Source: Saururus chinensis (lineage: Eukaryota > Streptophyta > Magnoliopsida > Piperales > Saururaceae). From it: a stretch of DNA of 64,000 nucleotides. The translations under genes were made by a program, and so were the position numbers. The stretch covers positions 29,265,057 to 29,329,056 of the forward strand of contig CP141148.1 of assembly GCA_035235625.1 (NCBI GenBank), read 5' to 3'. A model generated the notes under the pieces. That model was not told the origin of the DNA. It did not search any database and saw nothing but the letters and a program-made list of their open reading frames with translations. Of the stretch, positions 48,126 to 60,589 are shown piece by piece; the first letter of the stretch is position 1; the number at the start of each line of letters is the position of its first letter.

Positions 48126-49785
48126 AGGTGAGAAGGGTATAAATTATTTCAAAGATGCCCATAGCACTATAGTAAATTTACTAAATGGCCCTTAGGCTTG
48201 TTTATGGGTCGATTCACCATGTAAAAGCGGACCTATTCCTTCGAGCCAAAGCCAACATTTGACCAAAGAAAATTAATGTGGTCTATGTTTTGATTAATCG
48301 GAAGCCTGAGCCATGTGGTCATATGTTCCCGTGGGGTACAAAAAATAAAGTCTCCAAGGACTTAGTTCTCCCAGACTTAGGGAAGGTGAAGATTTTTATA
48401 CAATTTCCTCATAGCCAAGACAATTTAGGAAAGAAAAAAATTCATTGCTAAAGCATATTATTCCGTTGCAGAAATGATTATTAAGAATAATATAAATTTT
48501 CTTTTGCTAAAAAAATATTTCTAAAAAATAATAATTTCAAAATATATAATTTTCTATTTACAAAAAATGGATTTGTTGCAAAAAAACCTTTTTAAATTAT
48601 ACATGTGTGATATTTACCACAAAAATTAATCATCCCAAAAGGACAAAATATATTAGCTACAAACAATTTTGTTGCAATTATGCTTCTAATAAATTGTATT
48701 AAGTAATTACAACAAATAATTTTGTCTCAAAAGCGTATACATGACTATTTGAGATGAATAAATTTAGTGGCAAAAATAGATCTCAAGATAGAGGTTGCTC
48801 TCTATTGTTGCTTCATATTCTTTCGGATAAGTTCTCAAAATGCGCAAGAAGTTGAAAGTCTAGTTGAAACCGCAACATAGTTTGTGTTTGAAATAGTCAT
48901 TTAACTCCAAACATTTGCATATGGGTAAGAAAGACAACAAAATAATTAACTTGTAAAGTTGCACATTAGAACTTCCTCTTCATTAAATTTTGCATTAAAA
49001 AGTATTTTTTGTCCTCAAAAAGACCAATATAACACTTGTCTTCCATAACAAAAAAATTTACATAACCACATGGACATCTCAATGAACATAAAAATTTTGC
49101 ATTAAAAAAGTGTTATTTGTCCTCCTTACCTTGCACCATCTATGTTGTTGTTACTTAGATCCCTTTATATATAATTTAAACATAAACAATATTAAGTTTC
49201 AAATAGCAAAGAAGTTCAGGGTAGACACTAGGTTTTTTCACTAAAGGACGAAATTACTTACAATTCTTTTAAATAGCTAAGGCAGGATAGCTGTGTGCAT
49301 AATGTTCCAGTATGACCAAGGTTTTGAATTTTTCTATAAAAGAATGTAGAAATGCATGATTAATAATTAAGAATGACATAGAGGTGGATAGAGATATAGG
49401 CAAAGAGAAAAACTAGATGCCTTACATTAATATAACAGAAGTGATTGAACACGCCCATCCAGCCTTCCCCACAGGTATCTTCTTCACTATTTGTACTTCA
49501 GTCGTTTAACTCATTTGGGGAGTTTAGGGAATTATACAAATGATGCAGAGCAATAACTGATAGGGTATAAGAAATATACTATTTAAAATGAACCATAACT
49601 AGAGAAGAATACAATTATATTGTATAAATCAATTATTTGGTATATGAATCTTTTACCGGCAAGTTGATCAATAGCGGTTGATCTAGGCAAAAGCAATGAT
49701 GCATAAGAAAAAACTGCTACAAGGTACAGCCATAGGAACTATTGCGGGGCCATTTTATGAGAAAGTAAACATTTAAAAAAATTAC
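48126..49785. other. No recognisable gene
   Basis: AT-rich sequence. 48440-48790 has repeated TTGCAA/TTGTTGC and CAACAAATAATTTTG motifs that may be a decayed CACTA-like end. No open frame of interest. Confidence 0.4.
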
Positions 49786-50163
49786 TTATGAGAAAAATAA
49801 TAAAGAAGCTAACAAGGTAGAATTGTTATGAAGAAAAAGGCCAAAAATGCAAACAATTATTTCTTCAGCTGCATGTCCACCAAGAAGGGTGACTAAGCGG
49901 CCCTGCAATTCATCAATGACACACAAAAACCATGATTCAAGTTGAAAGAGCAAAATCAGAACTGGGGAAGTAGTAAAAGGAAGCTTTTGAATGGAAATCA
50001 TGATTGCCAGTCTCTTTCTTTTTATACCATAGTTTTGGGTTAACTGGAATGAGACAATCACTGCTATGCAAATGGCGATCGTAGTAACTGCAGAGGCTAT
50101 CATATCGGGACCCATAGTTCTCTGATTGCTAGAACGTAAACCAGAAGACGGAGAAATTGTCAT
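49786..50163 (-). pseudogene. Chimeric remnant: SRF-type transmembrane segment joined to an FtsH-like fragment
   Basis: The minus-strand frame has two parts. The first carries a hydrophobic transmembrane stretch (about residues 20-41, IASAVTTIAICIAVIVSFQL) followed by the basic stop-transfer KRKR, as expected after the LRRs of an SRF-type receptor kinase. About 50 residues later it reads DELQGRLVTLLGGHAAEEI, which matches the M41 peptidase region of plant FtsH proteins close to FTSH7/9. No kinase domain follows. The join is best read as scrambled gene fragments rather than a functional fusion. Confidence 0.5.
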
Positions 50164-50366
50164 AGCACTTGAGACTTGGTCTCAGTATCACGTACGGTGG
50201 CTACTTTCATTATGTGTAGAGTATGTATTACGAGGATGAAGAGATCCAAGCTCAAACTTTTTCCCCTCAATACTAACAAGGAAACAACAGATACAAAAAT
50301 GTTCAGAAGTTTGCATGCAGTAGCAATAACAATAATGTAATCAAAGAGAAGTGGATATCCACTCAC

Positions 50367-50986
50367 ATGACGTTTGTAATATTGTCAAACTCTGAAGGAA
50401 GGGCTCCACTCAAATAGTTGTTTTGGATGTTCTTGAGAAGCACGAGTTAATTTAGGAATTTATAACATTTTAAAAAAGTGCAGAGTGATGGTAATTTTAT
50501 AAGTACATACAGATTGGTTAAAGAAAGATTTGCAAGAAATGCAACTGATCCAGCAAATTGGTTGTTTTGTAAGAAGCTGCATAAGTATAGACAAAAACAT
50601 TAGACATACCAGAGCAATTTAGAATGCAACACTATTTTCTAGAGACGTAAATATGTACGCACAACTCATGAAGATTTGTCAAACTACTAAATGAGTTGGG
50701 AAGGGTTCCAGTGAAGCTATTGTATGGGATATCAAATTACTCGGACTACCATTTACTTGCAAAAACTGTCTCACCAAAGAGTTATACTAACAATCATTCA
50801 AATCAAGTATATAGTGTGCTTATGAGTTGGTCTTTTTGTTTGGGCAAACTTAAGAATCAAAGATAAACAACTATCTCAAACTACAGAAAACAAGTAAGGA
50901 ATGGAATTTTTGACAGCAATATCAGCTGTGTGAGGTCAGTGAAAATATTTCCAATTGGACCCGACAAGGAGTTGTGGCTGAGATTC
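50367..50986 (-). pseudogene. STRUBBELIG-receptor-family (SRF) LRR kinase gene fragment, four LRR exons
   Basis: Four small exons lie in order on the minus strand. 50986-50915 (72 bp) reads NLSHNSLSGPIGNIFTDLTQ. About 50734-50663 reads YNSFTGTLPNSFSSLTNLHE. 50576-50511 reads FLQNNQFAGSVAFLANLSL. 50431-50367 reads NIQNNYLSGALPSEFDNITN. Each is a single LRR bounded by AG and GT sites, and the order and wording follow plant SRF ectodomains. A transmembrane-like segment follows at 50163-50030. The signal peptide, first LRRs and kinase domain are absent, and the 5' side ends near a retrotransposon LTR at 51171. SRF proteins are atypical receptor kinases at the plasma membrane. Confidence 0.72.
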
Positions 50987-51170
50987 CTGAAGTAATAGAA
51001 TTAGTAAATTCAATCAAATTCTCTTGTAATCGTTTTCTGATCCTTCAAAATTCACAATTACAAGTTGGGATGTTATTTCTCTTTCAAATAGAATGCCTGG
51101 CTTGGGATTAAGAAAATCTAAATGGACAAAGATGCTTTACTATTTAAAAAAAATTTGGGAGCTAGCCACA

Positions 51171-51960
51171 TGTACTAATGTACATCAGTTACCATTGACA
51201 TATATGGAGTATTGGGATCGCATAAAGAAAAATCAAAATTTTTACTCTGACGATCGATTGGTGCTTATGGGATATCAATCGGGCTATCAATTGATCAATC
51301 AGCACTCGAAATGGCTTAGTGTAAAATGAAGCCTAGAGTTGATGATCAATCGTTGCTAAAACGATATGGTTCAGAATTTTTTTTTAGATTAGGATTTGAT
51401 TTCAAATTAATTTATGTTCAGTATTTTGCTGTCCTATGAGACTTTATTTTGTAATCTTTTAATTGATTGGTTAGAGATTGAATTCTTTTAATTATAATTA
51501 TGACATTAGGCGTTGTATAAATACTTAGCTCTTCCATGAAGGTCTTAAGTTTTGTGTGTTTTTTAAAATTTTGAAGATGAAGAAGTGATTAATACTTTCT
51601 TCCTTTATTTTCCCTCTATTTTCTATGAATTTGTCATTGAAATTTGATAGAAATGAAGGTTGTGTACGCCTATAGTCGGATTTATCGAACGACATTTATT
51701 CTATCAATCCTGCCCTACATTAGTTGGTGGCCCTACGCATGTCCAACATACCACCCTGATGCCGTGAAGGACTTGTTATAGGAATTGATGAGATCAATGA
51801 CCACAATAAATTAGCAAAGATGTCATGGCCGGTTGAGCAGCTAACGCTTTATATAGATAATTAATGGTCATCGTTACTCACCAAAACTTCAATTTGGCTC
51901 ATTCCAATGACCAAGTTGAAGATGATAAGCCAAAGGTTGATGTCCCCGACAAAAATCACT
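51171..51960 (+). mobile_element. Ty3/gypsy 5' LTR with primer-binding site, truncated
   Basis: 51171-51719 matches the LTR at 5742-6657, including the TATA-like GTATAAATACTTAGC. Five bases beyond the LTR, TGGTGGCCC at 51725-51733 repeats the first nine bases of the tRNA-Ile-type primer site seen at 25065-25048. About 230 bases of internal sequence follow before other repeats begin. It is a fragment; no pol is present. No target duplication was found. Confidence 0.65.
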
Positions 51961-51965
51961 ATAAC

Positions 51966-53790
51966 AAAAAGGATAATACCAACGGGATTACAAAAATCCT
52001 ATTTTCCATTGACATTTTTTTTCCTTTTGGAAAGAACTAAATCCTATCTATTAAGCATAATGCAATACACAAGAGTAGAATCAGGTACGAAAGCCACTAG
52101 ATGGACTTGTACTTTTGGCTACGAAAATAGTCATTTAGAAATTGGTATGGTTTATGGATTTGTGGATTAGTAGACTCTAATTATTTTTTAAAAAGGCATA
52201 GAATATGAGTTTGTGGGTTTGTAGCCCCTAAATATTTTTCTTTGGTAAATGGGGAGATTACCCCTTCAATTGAGCACTACAGCTCAACATGTTTAGTCCA
52301 CTGTTTTAGTCGGCTTATGGCACCTGATCCATTTTGAAAGCTAGTTGCCAAGCCCACAACTGTACATGTTGATGAAATATGAGTAGCCCCTAAATATTTT
52401 TCATTGGTAAATGGGAAGATTTCCCCTTCGATTGAGCAGTACAGCTCAACATGTCCACTGTTTTAGTCGGCTTATGGTACATGATCCTTGCCAAGCCCAC
52501 AACTGTGCATGTTTACCTAAATCCGATCCAGTGCGCTATGCCGGTGTTAGCCCCTTAACCCTTTTCTCAAATAAGGGGCCGGGCAGCCCTTTAAACTTTG
52601 AGAGCTGACAACAAAGGCAAGTTTATTTTAGGGCTATGTCAGTACTGTTGGGCCCTTTGGTGGATATGCTAGCGAAAGTCGTACTCCCAGTGGGACTCAA
52701 TAGCAGGCTAGGTGTCCCAGCATAGGGCTGAAGTACAATGCAGGCTCATACGCATTCAAACATGCTGGTTGGAGTTCTACTGTAGGTAGGTAATGGAGAG
52801 ATAGATCTAAGCAGAGAGATAGACTCTTAGATGAAGACAGATAAGGTTAGGCAACTACGAGGAGACTTCTAGCGGGCTTTGGTGTATTGTTGACTCCTTC
52901 TGCTGGATCGGGGCCAACTGAGTTTTAAAGGGAGTATTCTGTTTTATTAGTGTGATTCATGTAACTAAGTTGTACTAGATTTTCACCAAGTACTGGGTCT
53001 ATACTGCAGAACTGCTCGAGCAGTCATTCAGCACCTCTTCGCCTCTTCTATTGTATTATTGCAAAGAGTTTGTGGTAATAACGCTTAAATTAGAACTCTT
53101 GCAAACTTGAATATTGTTAGTTACTTAGTTCATATGCATAATGGTGTGCAGAGGGCATATTGTTAGTTACTTAGTTCATATGCACAATGGTGTGCAGAAG
53201 GCTGAAGGTTATAGGCAAGCCAGGATCACGAAGAAAACATATAGTGAAAACTTTATCCCCGTGACGCCCACCATGCAGGTAATTGACGGGAACACCAACT
53301 ATTATCATCAACCCCGTTCGCAAGCTTCGTGTGAGATTTTGTTTGAAACTGGCAACAAGACACTTAAATGGTGTGTGAACCACACTTTGCATGAAATAGA
53401 TCACACCGCATACCAGAATTAACCAGCAGGGCCCAATCTTTCTCATGCAAACCTCACGTACGTTCACTTAATGCTTCAACTTGCAATGAACGTGTTTGTT
53501 GCTTGCATAGAATATGGGGTGAATGCGTTTAATTTACATGCATTAAAAGGCTGTCGGATAGTGATGAGCATAAGGTGGTCTCAAATGTGTTGCTCTAGCC
53601 TCTCTTTCAGACATCCAAATTTTATCGTCATGATCTTAGGTTATGTATGGTTTTGGGATATTGGAGTATACTAAAGAAAATTGTAAGAGCGGATTGGACA
53701 ATGGTGGGGTATAATAGGATTGAGTGTATTGATAAGTGGAGGAGCCTCTTAGTTATACAGTGGTGGGGTATAAGCATGAAGATTATATGT
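51966..53790 (+). repeat. Non-coding duplicated repeat block, copy 2 (shorter)
   Basis: It contains parts D-E (51966-52750) then A-B-C (52880-53720) of the block at 16142-18960, so it lacks the first A-B-C unit. Two local duplications are present: 52210-52375 with 52380-52550 (TAGTCCACTGTTTTAGTCGG and variants), and about 52 bases at 53108-53209. The site corresponding to the CACTA junctions at 16141 and 57258 is uninterrupted at about 52880-52945. Confidence 0.7.
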
Positions 53791-53967
53791 GGTTGGACGG
53801 CTACAACTTTAGTTAGACATCTCAAAATATATTAAATCTTTCCTAATATGAAGTGTTCACTTCTACTTTTTAAGCAATTGCCTTTGACCCATCATGCTAT
53901 CCTAAAATTAGCGTATTACTAAGGTAATCTAAATTGAGGCTGATAATTCTAGTATTGTGGTGGATGG

Positions 53968-54410
53968 TGCGACGACAAGGACGTCAACGAAGTTAAGTGG
54001 GGGAGAATGTCACGGGGTAGCGGAGCGGACTACCCGTGACACATGCTGGGGCGCACACACGTGGGAATGTGTTGTATACGAGGTGTGCATTCATTTTGGG
54101 AACTGCCCTTAGTGTTGCATATCATGTGTACAGGCGTTGCGGGGAAGGCCCGCAACGTTACGCAACATGTGTGCGCAACGTTGCGCAGAAATGCCGCAAC
54201 GATGCGCACACATAGTTGGCTATGTTGGGACACATAGCCAACTAGCACCGTTTTGGATTCTAAAGATGTCCCCACCTACCTATATAGTGTTTGAGGGTCT
54301 TTGGGAGTGTTCTCGGGTAGTTTCGCGGAATTCGGACATACCATGCCCGTACGGCCACTTTGGCTGCCACTCCAGAAAAATGCAAGAAATCTCTTATGCT
54401 ATATAGGGAG
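53968..54410 (+). mobile_element. Ty3/gypsy 3' end and partial LTR
   Basis: GACGTCAACGAAGTTAAGTG, GGGGGAGAA and then TGTCACGGGG at 54008 form the pol-end, polypurine tract and LTR-start signature of Del/Tekay-like elements. The following LTR has palindromic CGCAACGTTGCG motifs near 54130-54205. The segment is absent from the paralogous block. It is a fragment. Confidence 0.65.
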
Positions 54411-54984
54411 GGACATGGTGAGCTTCATAGTGGCACGGCTGCAGTGATTGGCTATGCTGAAGAAGGTAACACCGCAAGGGGCAGGGTGATGGCCGCTGTT
54501 GTGACTAGGGCCTGGCTGGCCGAAAGTAGTATGGCGACAGGAGGCGGAGCTGGTCGTGAGTTCAGAAATCACAATGTCAATGTCTGACGGGAGCTGGACC
54601 AAAGGTTTTGAAGGCGGAAGTGCATAGTTCTCTCATACATCGCATGGACGTGTTGTGCCTTTGTGGCTTTGGCTCAGATGGATGAAGAAACTGGATTCGG
54701 TCGGGCTAACAAATCCCGTACAGGGCTATATAGGGATATGTTAGTTGCCTACGTACCCCTATTAAGGGATCAGACGCCCCGTAGTTCTGCATCTCTATTC
54801 CTACACCACTCCCTCTTATATAGACCCTTCTCTTCCATACCCATTTCTGGTTTCATGGGGCAGTCCCTCCGATCAATACCCTCCTCTTCCATGTCGGTTT
54901 TTGGTTTCATGGGCAGTGTTAAGCATTGGACACTTCCCGAGTTTGTGTTGTGGAAACTCTCACCTCACGTACCATTCATATTAC

Positions 54985-54992
54985 TATAAAAA
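54985..54992 (+). promoter_or_regulatory. TATA box of duplicated block, copy 2
   Basis: TATAAAAA sits in the same context as at 39855 and about 110 bases before the ATG at 55103. Confidence 0.6.
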
Positions 54993-55102
54993 GAGCCTTC
55001 CTAATGCTTCGTCTCTTAATTTCGAAACCTAAAACTCATATTCTAACTTCTCCACATTCAGCTGTTTAATTGTATCAAGTACTTACAGCCAGAGCCATCA
55101 TC

Positions 55103-55340
55103 ATGTCGTTCCTGCTCCTAAGTTCTTTTCCTCGTCCTCGCATGCTGTCTTGCTTTTCTCATGTTCTTTGCCCATCCATGTGTTGGTGTCCGTATTGACC
55201 AGAGCCAGTGTCCCCAGCCGCAGTTGGTGTCCTACACTTAGTTTCTCCAGCCATGGCACCGAGCTTTCCTCCCATTTCGGCACCTACTCCAGCTAAGAAT
55301 TAATGACATATATAGAGATGGTGGATTTATGTTTGTTGTG
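55103..55340 (+). pseudogene. Decayed small secreted-protein-like gene, copy 2
   Basis: ATG at 55103 opens MSFLLLSSF. One base out of frame follows LVLACCLAFLMFFAHPCVGV, a typical hydrophobic signal-peptide core, then RIDQSQCPQPQLVSYT and a stop. The frame change falls in a TTTT run near 55129. The arrangement suggests an ancestral short secreted protein; both copies in this window are broken. Family unknown. Confidence 0.4.
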
Positions 55341-55790
55341 ATCCTTCCATAAGCTCTATTAACATTAACATTGAATCACATTATACATAAATCGGTTTTT
55401 TATTTATTGTATACTTAGTTGATGAAGTTTCTTATGAGAGGTTTCTCTCTCTTACCCTTCCTTAATGACGATTTTTTTTTTCTTGAGATGGATTGTTCAC
55501 CATGTGGTCAGTCCGTTGGGCAGAGAGAGCACCTTATTCTCTAATATCTCTTTAAGTAACTACTTTCATCAAGCGGTTACAACGTCCCAATTGAGAACTA
55601 ACGAGAAACAAGATAATTAATCTTGTTATTATCTTAATTATCATGTAAGATCACCACTTAATTAACCAATAAAATTATTTATATTTTACCAATTGGTCCG
55701 AATAGTAATTAATCATAATAATATAACAATACAACATAAGGTGTACACCATTATTCATTCAAATTTGTTACATAATACTGATTTAACAAA
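55341..55790. other. No recognisable gene
   Basis: AT-rich sequence between the duplicated block and the truncated CACTA copy. Confidence 0.4.
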
Positions 55791-57258
55791 TCACTAATAT
55801 GAGTCATGGCAATTCTCTCTCTTTCTCTCTCCTCTCTCTCCCCCCCTCTCTCCTCCCTCTCCCCCCCTCTCTCCTCCCTCTCTCCTCCCTCTCCTCACTC
55901 ACTCTCTCTATCTCTTTTAATTTAATTTTTTTTAAAATAAAAAAATTTATTAGTGACACAAAGTATGTGTCGTTACTACATTAGTTAGTAGCGATGCATA
56001 CACGTATGTGTCGCTACTACCCTAGGTCAATAGCAACACATATGTATATGAGTTGCTAATTAATAAGAATTTTATTTATTTTTAAATTTTTTTAAAATAA
56101 TTTACAATAAGAATATTAATTCTCTCTCCTCTCCTCTCCTCTCTCTCTCTTCCTCCTCTCTCCCCCTCCTCCCTCCTCTCCCCTCACTCTCACTCTCTCT
56201 CTTTTACTTTAATTTTTTTAAATAAAAAAAAGTATTCATGATGCATAAGGCATGCGTCACTACTACATTATGCTATGCATCGCTGCTATCCTAAGCTAGT
56301 AGCGACGCATAGATATGCGTCCCTACTATACTGGACTATGTGTCGCTACTACCCTAAGTTAGTAGCGACGCATATGTATATGCGTTGTTAATTAGATTTT
56401 TTTTATTTTTTTAATTAATTTATAATATTAATTTTAATTCTCTCTCCTCTCCTTTCTCTCTCTTCCTCTCTCTCTCCCTCAATCCCTTCCCTCTCTCTCT
56501 CTTCTCTCTCTATCTCTTCTCTCTCTCTTCACTCTCTCTCTACCCTCTTTCTCTCTCTCCTCACCCTCTCTCCTCAGCCTCTCTCTCTCCCCTCTTTCTC
56601 TCTCTTCTATATTTATTTAGTATATATACAAATAGTAAATATTGAATAAAATATATTATATTTAAGAAATTTATTTTAATTTTTTAATATTTATTTATTA
56701 TATAATTATTTTTTAAATAAAATAAATTAATAAAGCTAATAGCTAAACAGGTGTCGCTATTATCAATGCTATTTGCGACACTTAATTAAAAGTGTCGCTA
56801 ATAGTTCTAAATTTTTATTTTTTTATTTTAAATTCATTACTATTAGTGACATTTTTATTATGCATCGCTAATAGCAAAACTATTAGTGACGCTTTCTAAT
56901 AAGCATCTCTATTGTTAAAACTATTAGTAACGCTTAGTCGCTAATAGTTATAATTTTTTTAAAAAATAAATATCTTTTAGCGACACTTGTTGAAATCGTC
57001 GCTAATAGCGTAACTAATTAGCGATGTTTATTTGAAAGAGTCGCTAATAGTGTAACTAATTAGTGATGTTTATTTGAAAGTGTCGCTAATATGGTTAGTA
57101 ATGCTTTAAATTAAATGTCACTAAAAGATGACCATTAGCAACGAATATTATTATGCGTCACTAAGAGTTAATTTTTTTGTGATGATTTTGTATGTGTCAT
57201 AAGTAGTGGCTTTTAGCGACGTTTTATTTACTTTGCTAATAGTACATTTTGTTGTAGT
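55790..57258 (-). mobile_element. Truncated, inverted CACTA copy
   Basis: The right edge ends TTTTGTTGTAGTG at 57258. Inward are subterminal GCGACGC-type pairs (56740-57235), then CT-rich tracts at 56437-56620, 56118-56215 and 55810-55915 separated by hairpin motifs (55950-56060, 56230-56395). Since the family has its GA tracts next to the left end, this copy is inverted and 57258 is its left terminus. The GC-rich core and the other end are missing, so it is truncated at about 55790. Confidence 0.8.
55810..56620. repeat. CT-rich polypyrimidine tracts of inverted CACTA copy
   Basis: Three tracts of CTCTCTCCTC units on the plus strand (about 105, 95 and 180 bases) alternate with TAGCGACGCAT hairpins. 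This is the mirror of the layout at 1609-2932. Confidence 0.8.
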
Positions 57259-60040
57259 GTAGGCTAAGTTTTTAGAGGGAGTGTTCAATTTAATGTTGTG
57301 ATTCATGTAACCAAGTTGTACTAGATTTTTACTAAATATTGGGTCTATATATGGAGGGCTGATGAACTGAGTTTGTGGTAATAAAGCTTAGATTGGAGCC
57401 CTTGCAAACTTGAATATTTTTAGTTACTTAGTCCTTATGCATAATGGTGTGCACGAAGATGAGAGAAGGCTGATGGTTGCAGGCATAGTCAGGCATCACA
57501 AAGAAAAACATATAGTGAAAACTTTGTTCCCATGACATCCACCATGTAGGTAATTAATAGTAACAACTATTATCGTCAACCCCAATTGCAAGCTTCATGG
57601 AATGTGTGAGCTTTTGTTTAAAACTGACAATAAGATAAGGGGTTGATTGTGTATTAAATTTCTGTAAAATTCTATTGATTACGCTTCAATTTCCAGCTCG
57701 AATTATCAGAATTATGTTTGTGTAAAGGGTCAGTGAAATCACCGAATCACCTCATATTTCGAAAATGAGGTGAGGTGATTCAGTCAATTCCGGCTCCTAA
57801 CCCCTGTTTCAAAAAGTACATATTTTGTTATTTTTCAATAGTTACCTCTCATATTAATTTGAGCCTCAAAAAATGCACTATATAGGCCATGCCTACTTAA
57901 AAAGTTTAAAATACCTATCCTTGTGGGATCTTATTTGATGGAACTCAAATTTATAAGCTTAATAATGCCAAAAACGTGCATATCCGAGCTTGAAAGAGAT
58001 AGTCATATTAGTTTAAGTTTTAAAATTGAATTTTACACGATATCCGAATTTATTTTAAAAAATTTCAATTACTAACTATAATTCACATTTGGGAGTAAAA
58101 TTTTAAAATTAATTCCAAAAAATTCTATTTCTATTTTTAAAAAATTCAACACCTAAACTGCTCCTTAAATGGTGTGTGAACGACACTTTGCATGAAATAG
58201 ATCAAACCAAATACCAGAATTTACCAGCTGGCCCAATCTTTCTCATGCAAATTCGCAAACGTTCACTTAATGCCTTAACTTGCAATGAACATGTTTATTG
58301 CTGTGGTGAACGCATTTAATTTACATACATTAAAAGGCTGTCGGATAGTGATAATTAAGCATAAGGTGGTCTCAAATGTGCTGCTCTAGCCTCTCCTTCC
58401 AGCATCCAAATTTTATCGTCATGATCTTAGGTTTTGTATGGTTTTGAGATATTGGAGTATACTAAAAAAAAGGTGTAAGAGCGGATTAGAAAATGGTGGG
58501 GTACAATGGTATTAAGTGTATTCCTTTTCCTTGTACCAAAAAAAATATATTCCACATTATGGCAAGGACAACACTAGCAGGAGCCAATATACACCTGAGA
58601 ATGGAACTAACGCGATTACTTGAATCCCATTTTCGATTTGACATTTTTTTTTCTTTTTGGAAAGAACGAAATCCTATCTATTAAGCATAATGCAATACAC
58701 AAGAGTAGAATCAGCTACGAGGACTTATACTTTTGGATACAAAAATATAGTCATTCAAAAATTGGTATGGTTTATGGATTTGTGGATTAATAGACTCTAA
58801 TTATTTTTTAAAAATGGCATGGAATATGAGTTTGTGGATTAGTAGCCCATAAATATTTTTTCATTGGTAAATGTGGAGATTACCCCTTCAATTGAGCACT
58901 ACAGCTGAACATGTTTAATCCACTGTTTTAGTCGGCTTATGGCACCTGATGCATTTTGAAAGCTAGTTGCCAAGCCCACAAACAACTGTGCATGTTTACC
59001 TAATTCCGCCCCAGTGCGATATCCGACAGTGTTAGCCCCTTGACCCTTATCTCATATATGGGGGGCCGGGCAGCCCTTTAATCTTAGAAAGCTGACAACC
59101 AAGGCAAATGCATTGTAGGGCAAGTATACAAGTTGGGCCATTGGTGAATAAGTTAGCGAAAGTCGTATTCCTAGAGGGACTCAGTGGCAGACTAGGTGTC
59201 CCAACATAGGGCTGAAGTCTAATTGAGACTGCATTCAAAACTGGTTGGAGTCCTGTTACGGGTAGGAAACAGAGAGCTAGACAAAAAGAGTTGGGCAACT
59301 GGGTCTATATATACGAAGAGTTGCTGAATTGTTGGACATTGTATTGTTGCACATTGAGTTTGTGGTAGTAAAGCTTAGGTTAGAGCCCTTGCTAACTTGG
59401 ATATTGTTAGTTATTGTTAGTTACTTGGTTCTTATGCATTAATGGTGTGCACAAAGATGAGATATGGCTGGTGGTTGTAGGCAGAGCCAGACATCAAGAA
59501 GAAACACGTAGCGTAAACTTTGTCTTTATGACACCCACCGTGTAGGTAATTAACAGGAACACCCGACTACTATCATTAACCCCGTTCGCAAGCTTCATGG
59601 AATGTGTGATCATGAAATAGATCACACCGCATACCAGAATTAACCAGCCGGCCCAATCTTTCTCATGCAAACCTCACGTACGTTCAGTTAATGCCTCAGC
59701 TTGCAATGAACGTGTTTTTGGCTTGCATAGATATGTGGTGAACGCGTTTAGGCAATAAAAGGTTGTGGGATAGTGACAAGCATAGGTGGTCTCTGTTGCT
59801 CTAGCCTCTCCTTCCAACATCCAAATTTTATCGTCATGGTCTTAGGTTATGTATGGTCTTGGGATATTGGAGTATACTAAAGAAAAGTGTAAGAGCGGAT
59901 TAGAAGGTGGGGTGGTATTGAGTGTATTAATCAGTAGAGGAGACTCTTACATGTTTAAAACCCAATTTGGTCGACCAGGTTGTCTAATACATCAAGGGTG
60001 GTACATCAAGGGGCAGTTAGAACGGAAGGCCTTACCCTAA
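57259..60040 (+). repeat. Non-coding duplicated repeat block, copy 3
   Basis: It is colinear with 16142-18960 over its whole length (A-B-C-D-E-A'-B'-C') and is also followed by RDR2-like sequence. The two regions are therefore one segmental duplication that includes the blocks and the RDR2 fragment. Confidence 0.75.
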
Positions 60041-60589
60041 CTGCCCTTCTTTAGATTAAGATAAGATAAAGATTCGTATCAGCCAAAGTCCAATCCGAGT
60101 TGGACTATGGCTTTTGGTTATTCTAACAGTATCGGATTCATTACGAGGAGTTAAGTCGGAGGCCAACCGATTCACTCATCCGCATGCAATCTGGTTATCC
60201 TGATACTGTTGTTGATACACACTGAAGTTGCTCCATTCACGTCGTAACCAAAAACACTCGTATTTTTATAAGACCATCAATGGTGATTTTAGAGGTGTAA
60301 GGTACGGGCCTGGCCTCATACTTAGCTTGGTTTCTAAGGCTTCCCTAAAATGACAGGGGTAATTTTTTATTTTTTATGAATCAAAAGTTGTATGATGGAC
60401 TAAAAATTTGAACAAGAAAATTAAGAATTCAAATCTGTACCAGTCACCATTTTCCCCTCCCAAGTAGCAGAAACTATTTAACTCCTCGTAAACGTTCCAT
60501 TTCCGGTTCGGGTCAGTGATTTAAAATTCCAGATCGAATCCCTCCCTCTTCTCTACAACCATCTCTCCGACACTCCTCCCGGCCAGCCA
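60041..60589. other. Sequence present in one copy of the duplication only
   Basis: Between TTCTAACAGTATCGGATTC (shared) and CGACGGAGCTCTCTGCCC (shared) lies about 430 bases missing at 19010. No gene recognised. Confidence 0.5.

Larger units (their letters stand above)
53791..55340 (+). repeat. Duplicated host-like block, copy 2
   Basis: It is colinear with 36480-36938 plus 39627-40330. It lacks the PIF/Harbinger-like element and instead carries 53968-54410. Divergence between copies is moderate, with many small indels. Confidence 0.8.

Noticed and set aside
53141-53467. Overlapping frames of 93-98 residues on both strands in the repeat block
   Set aside because: The frames are not kept in the other copies of the block (16.4-18.6 kb, 57.4-59.7 kb), and no domain is visible.
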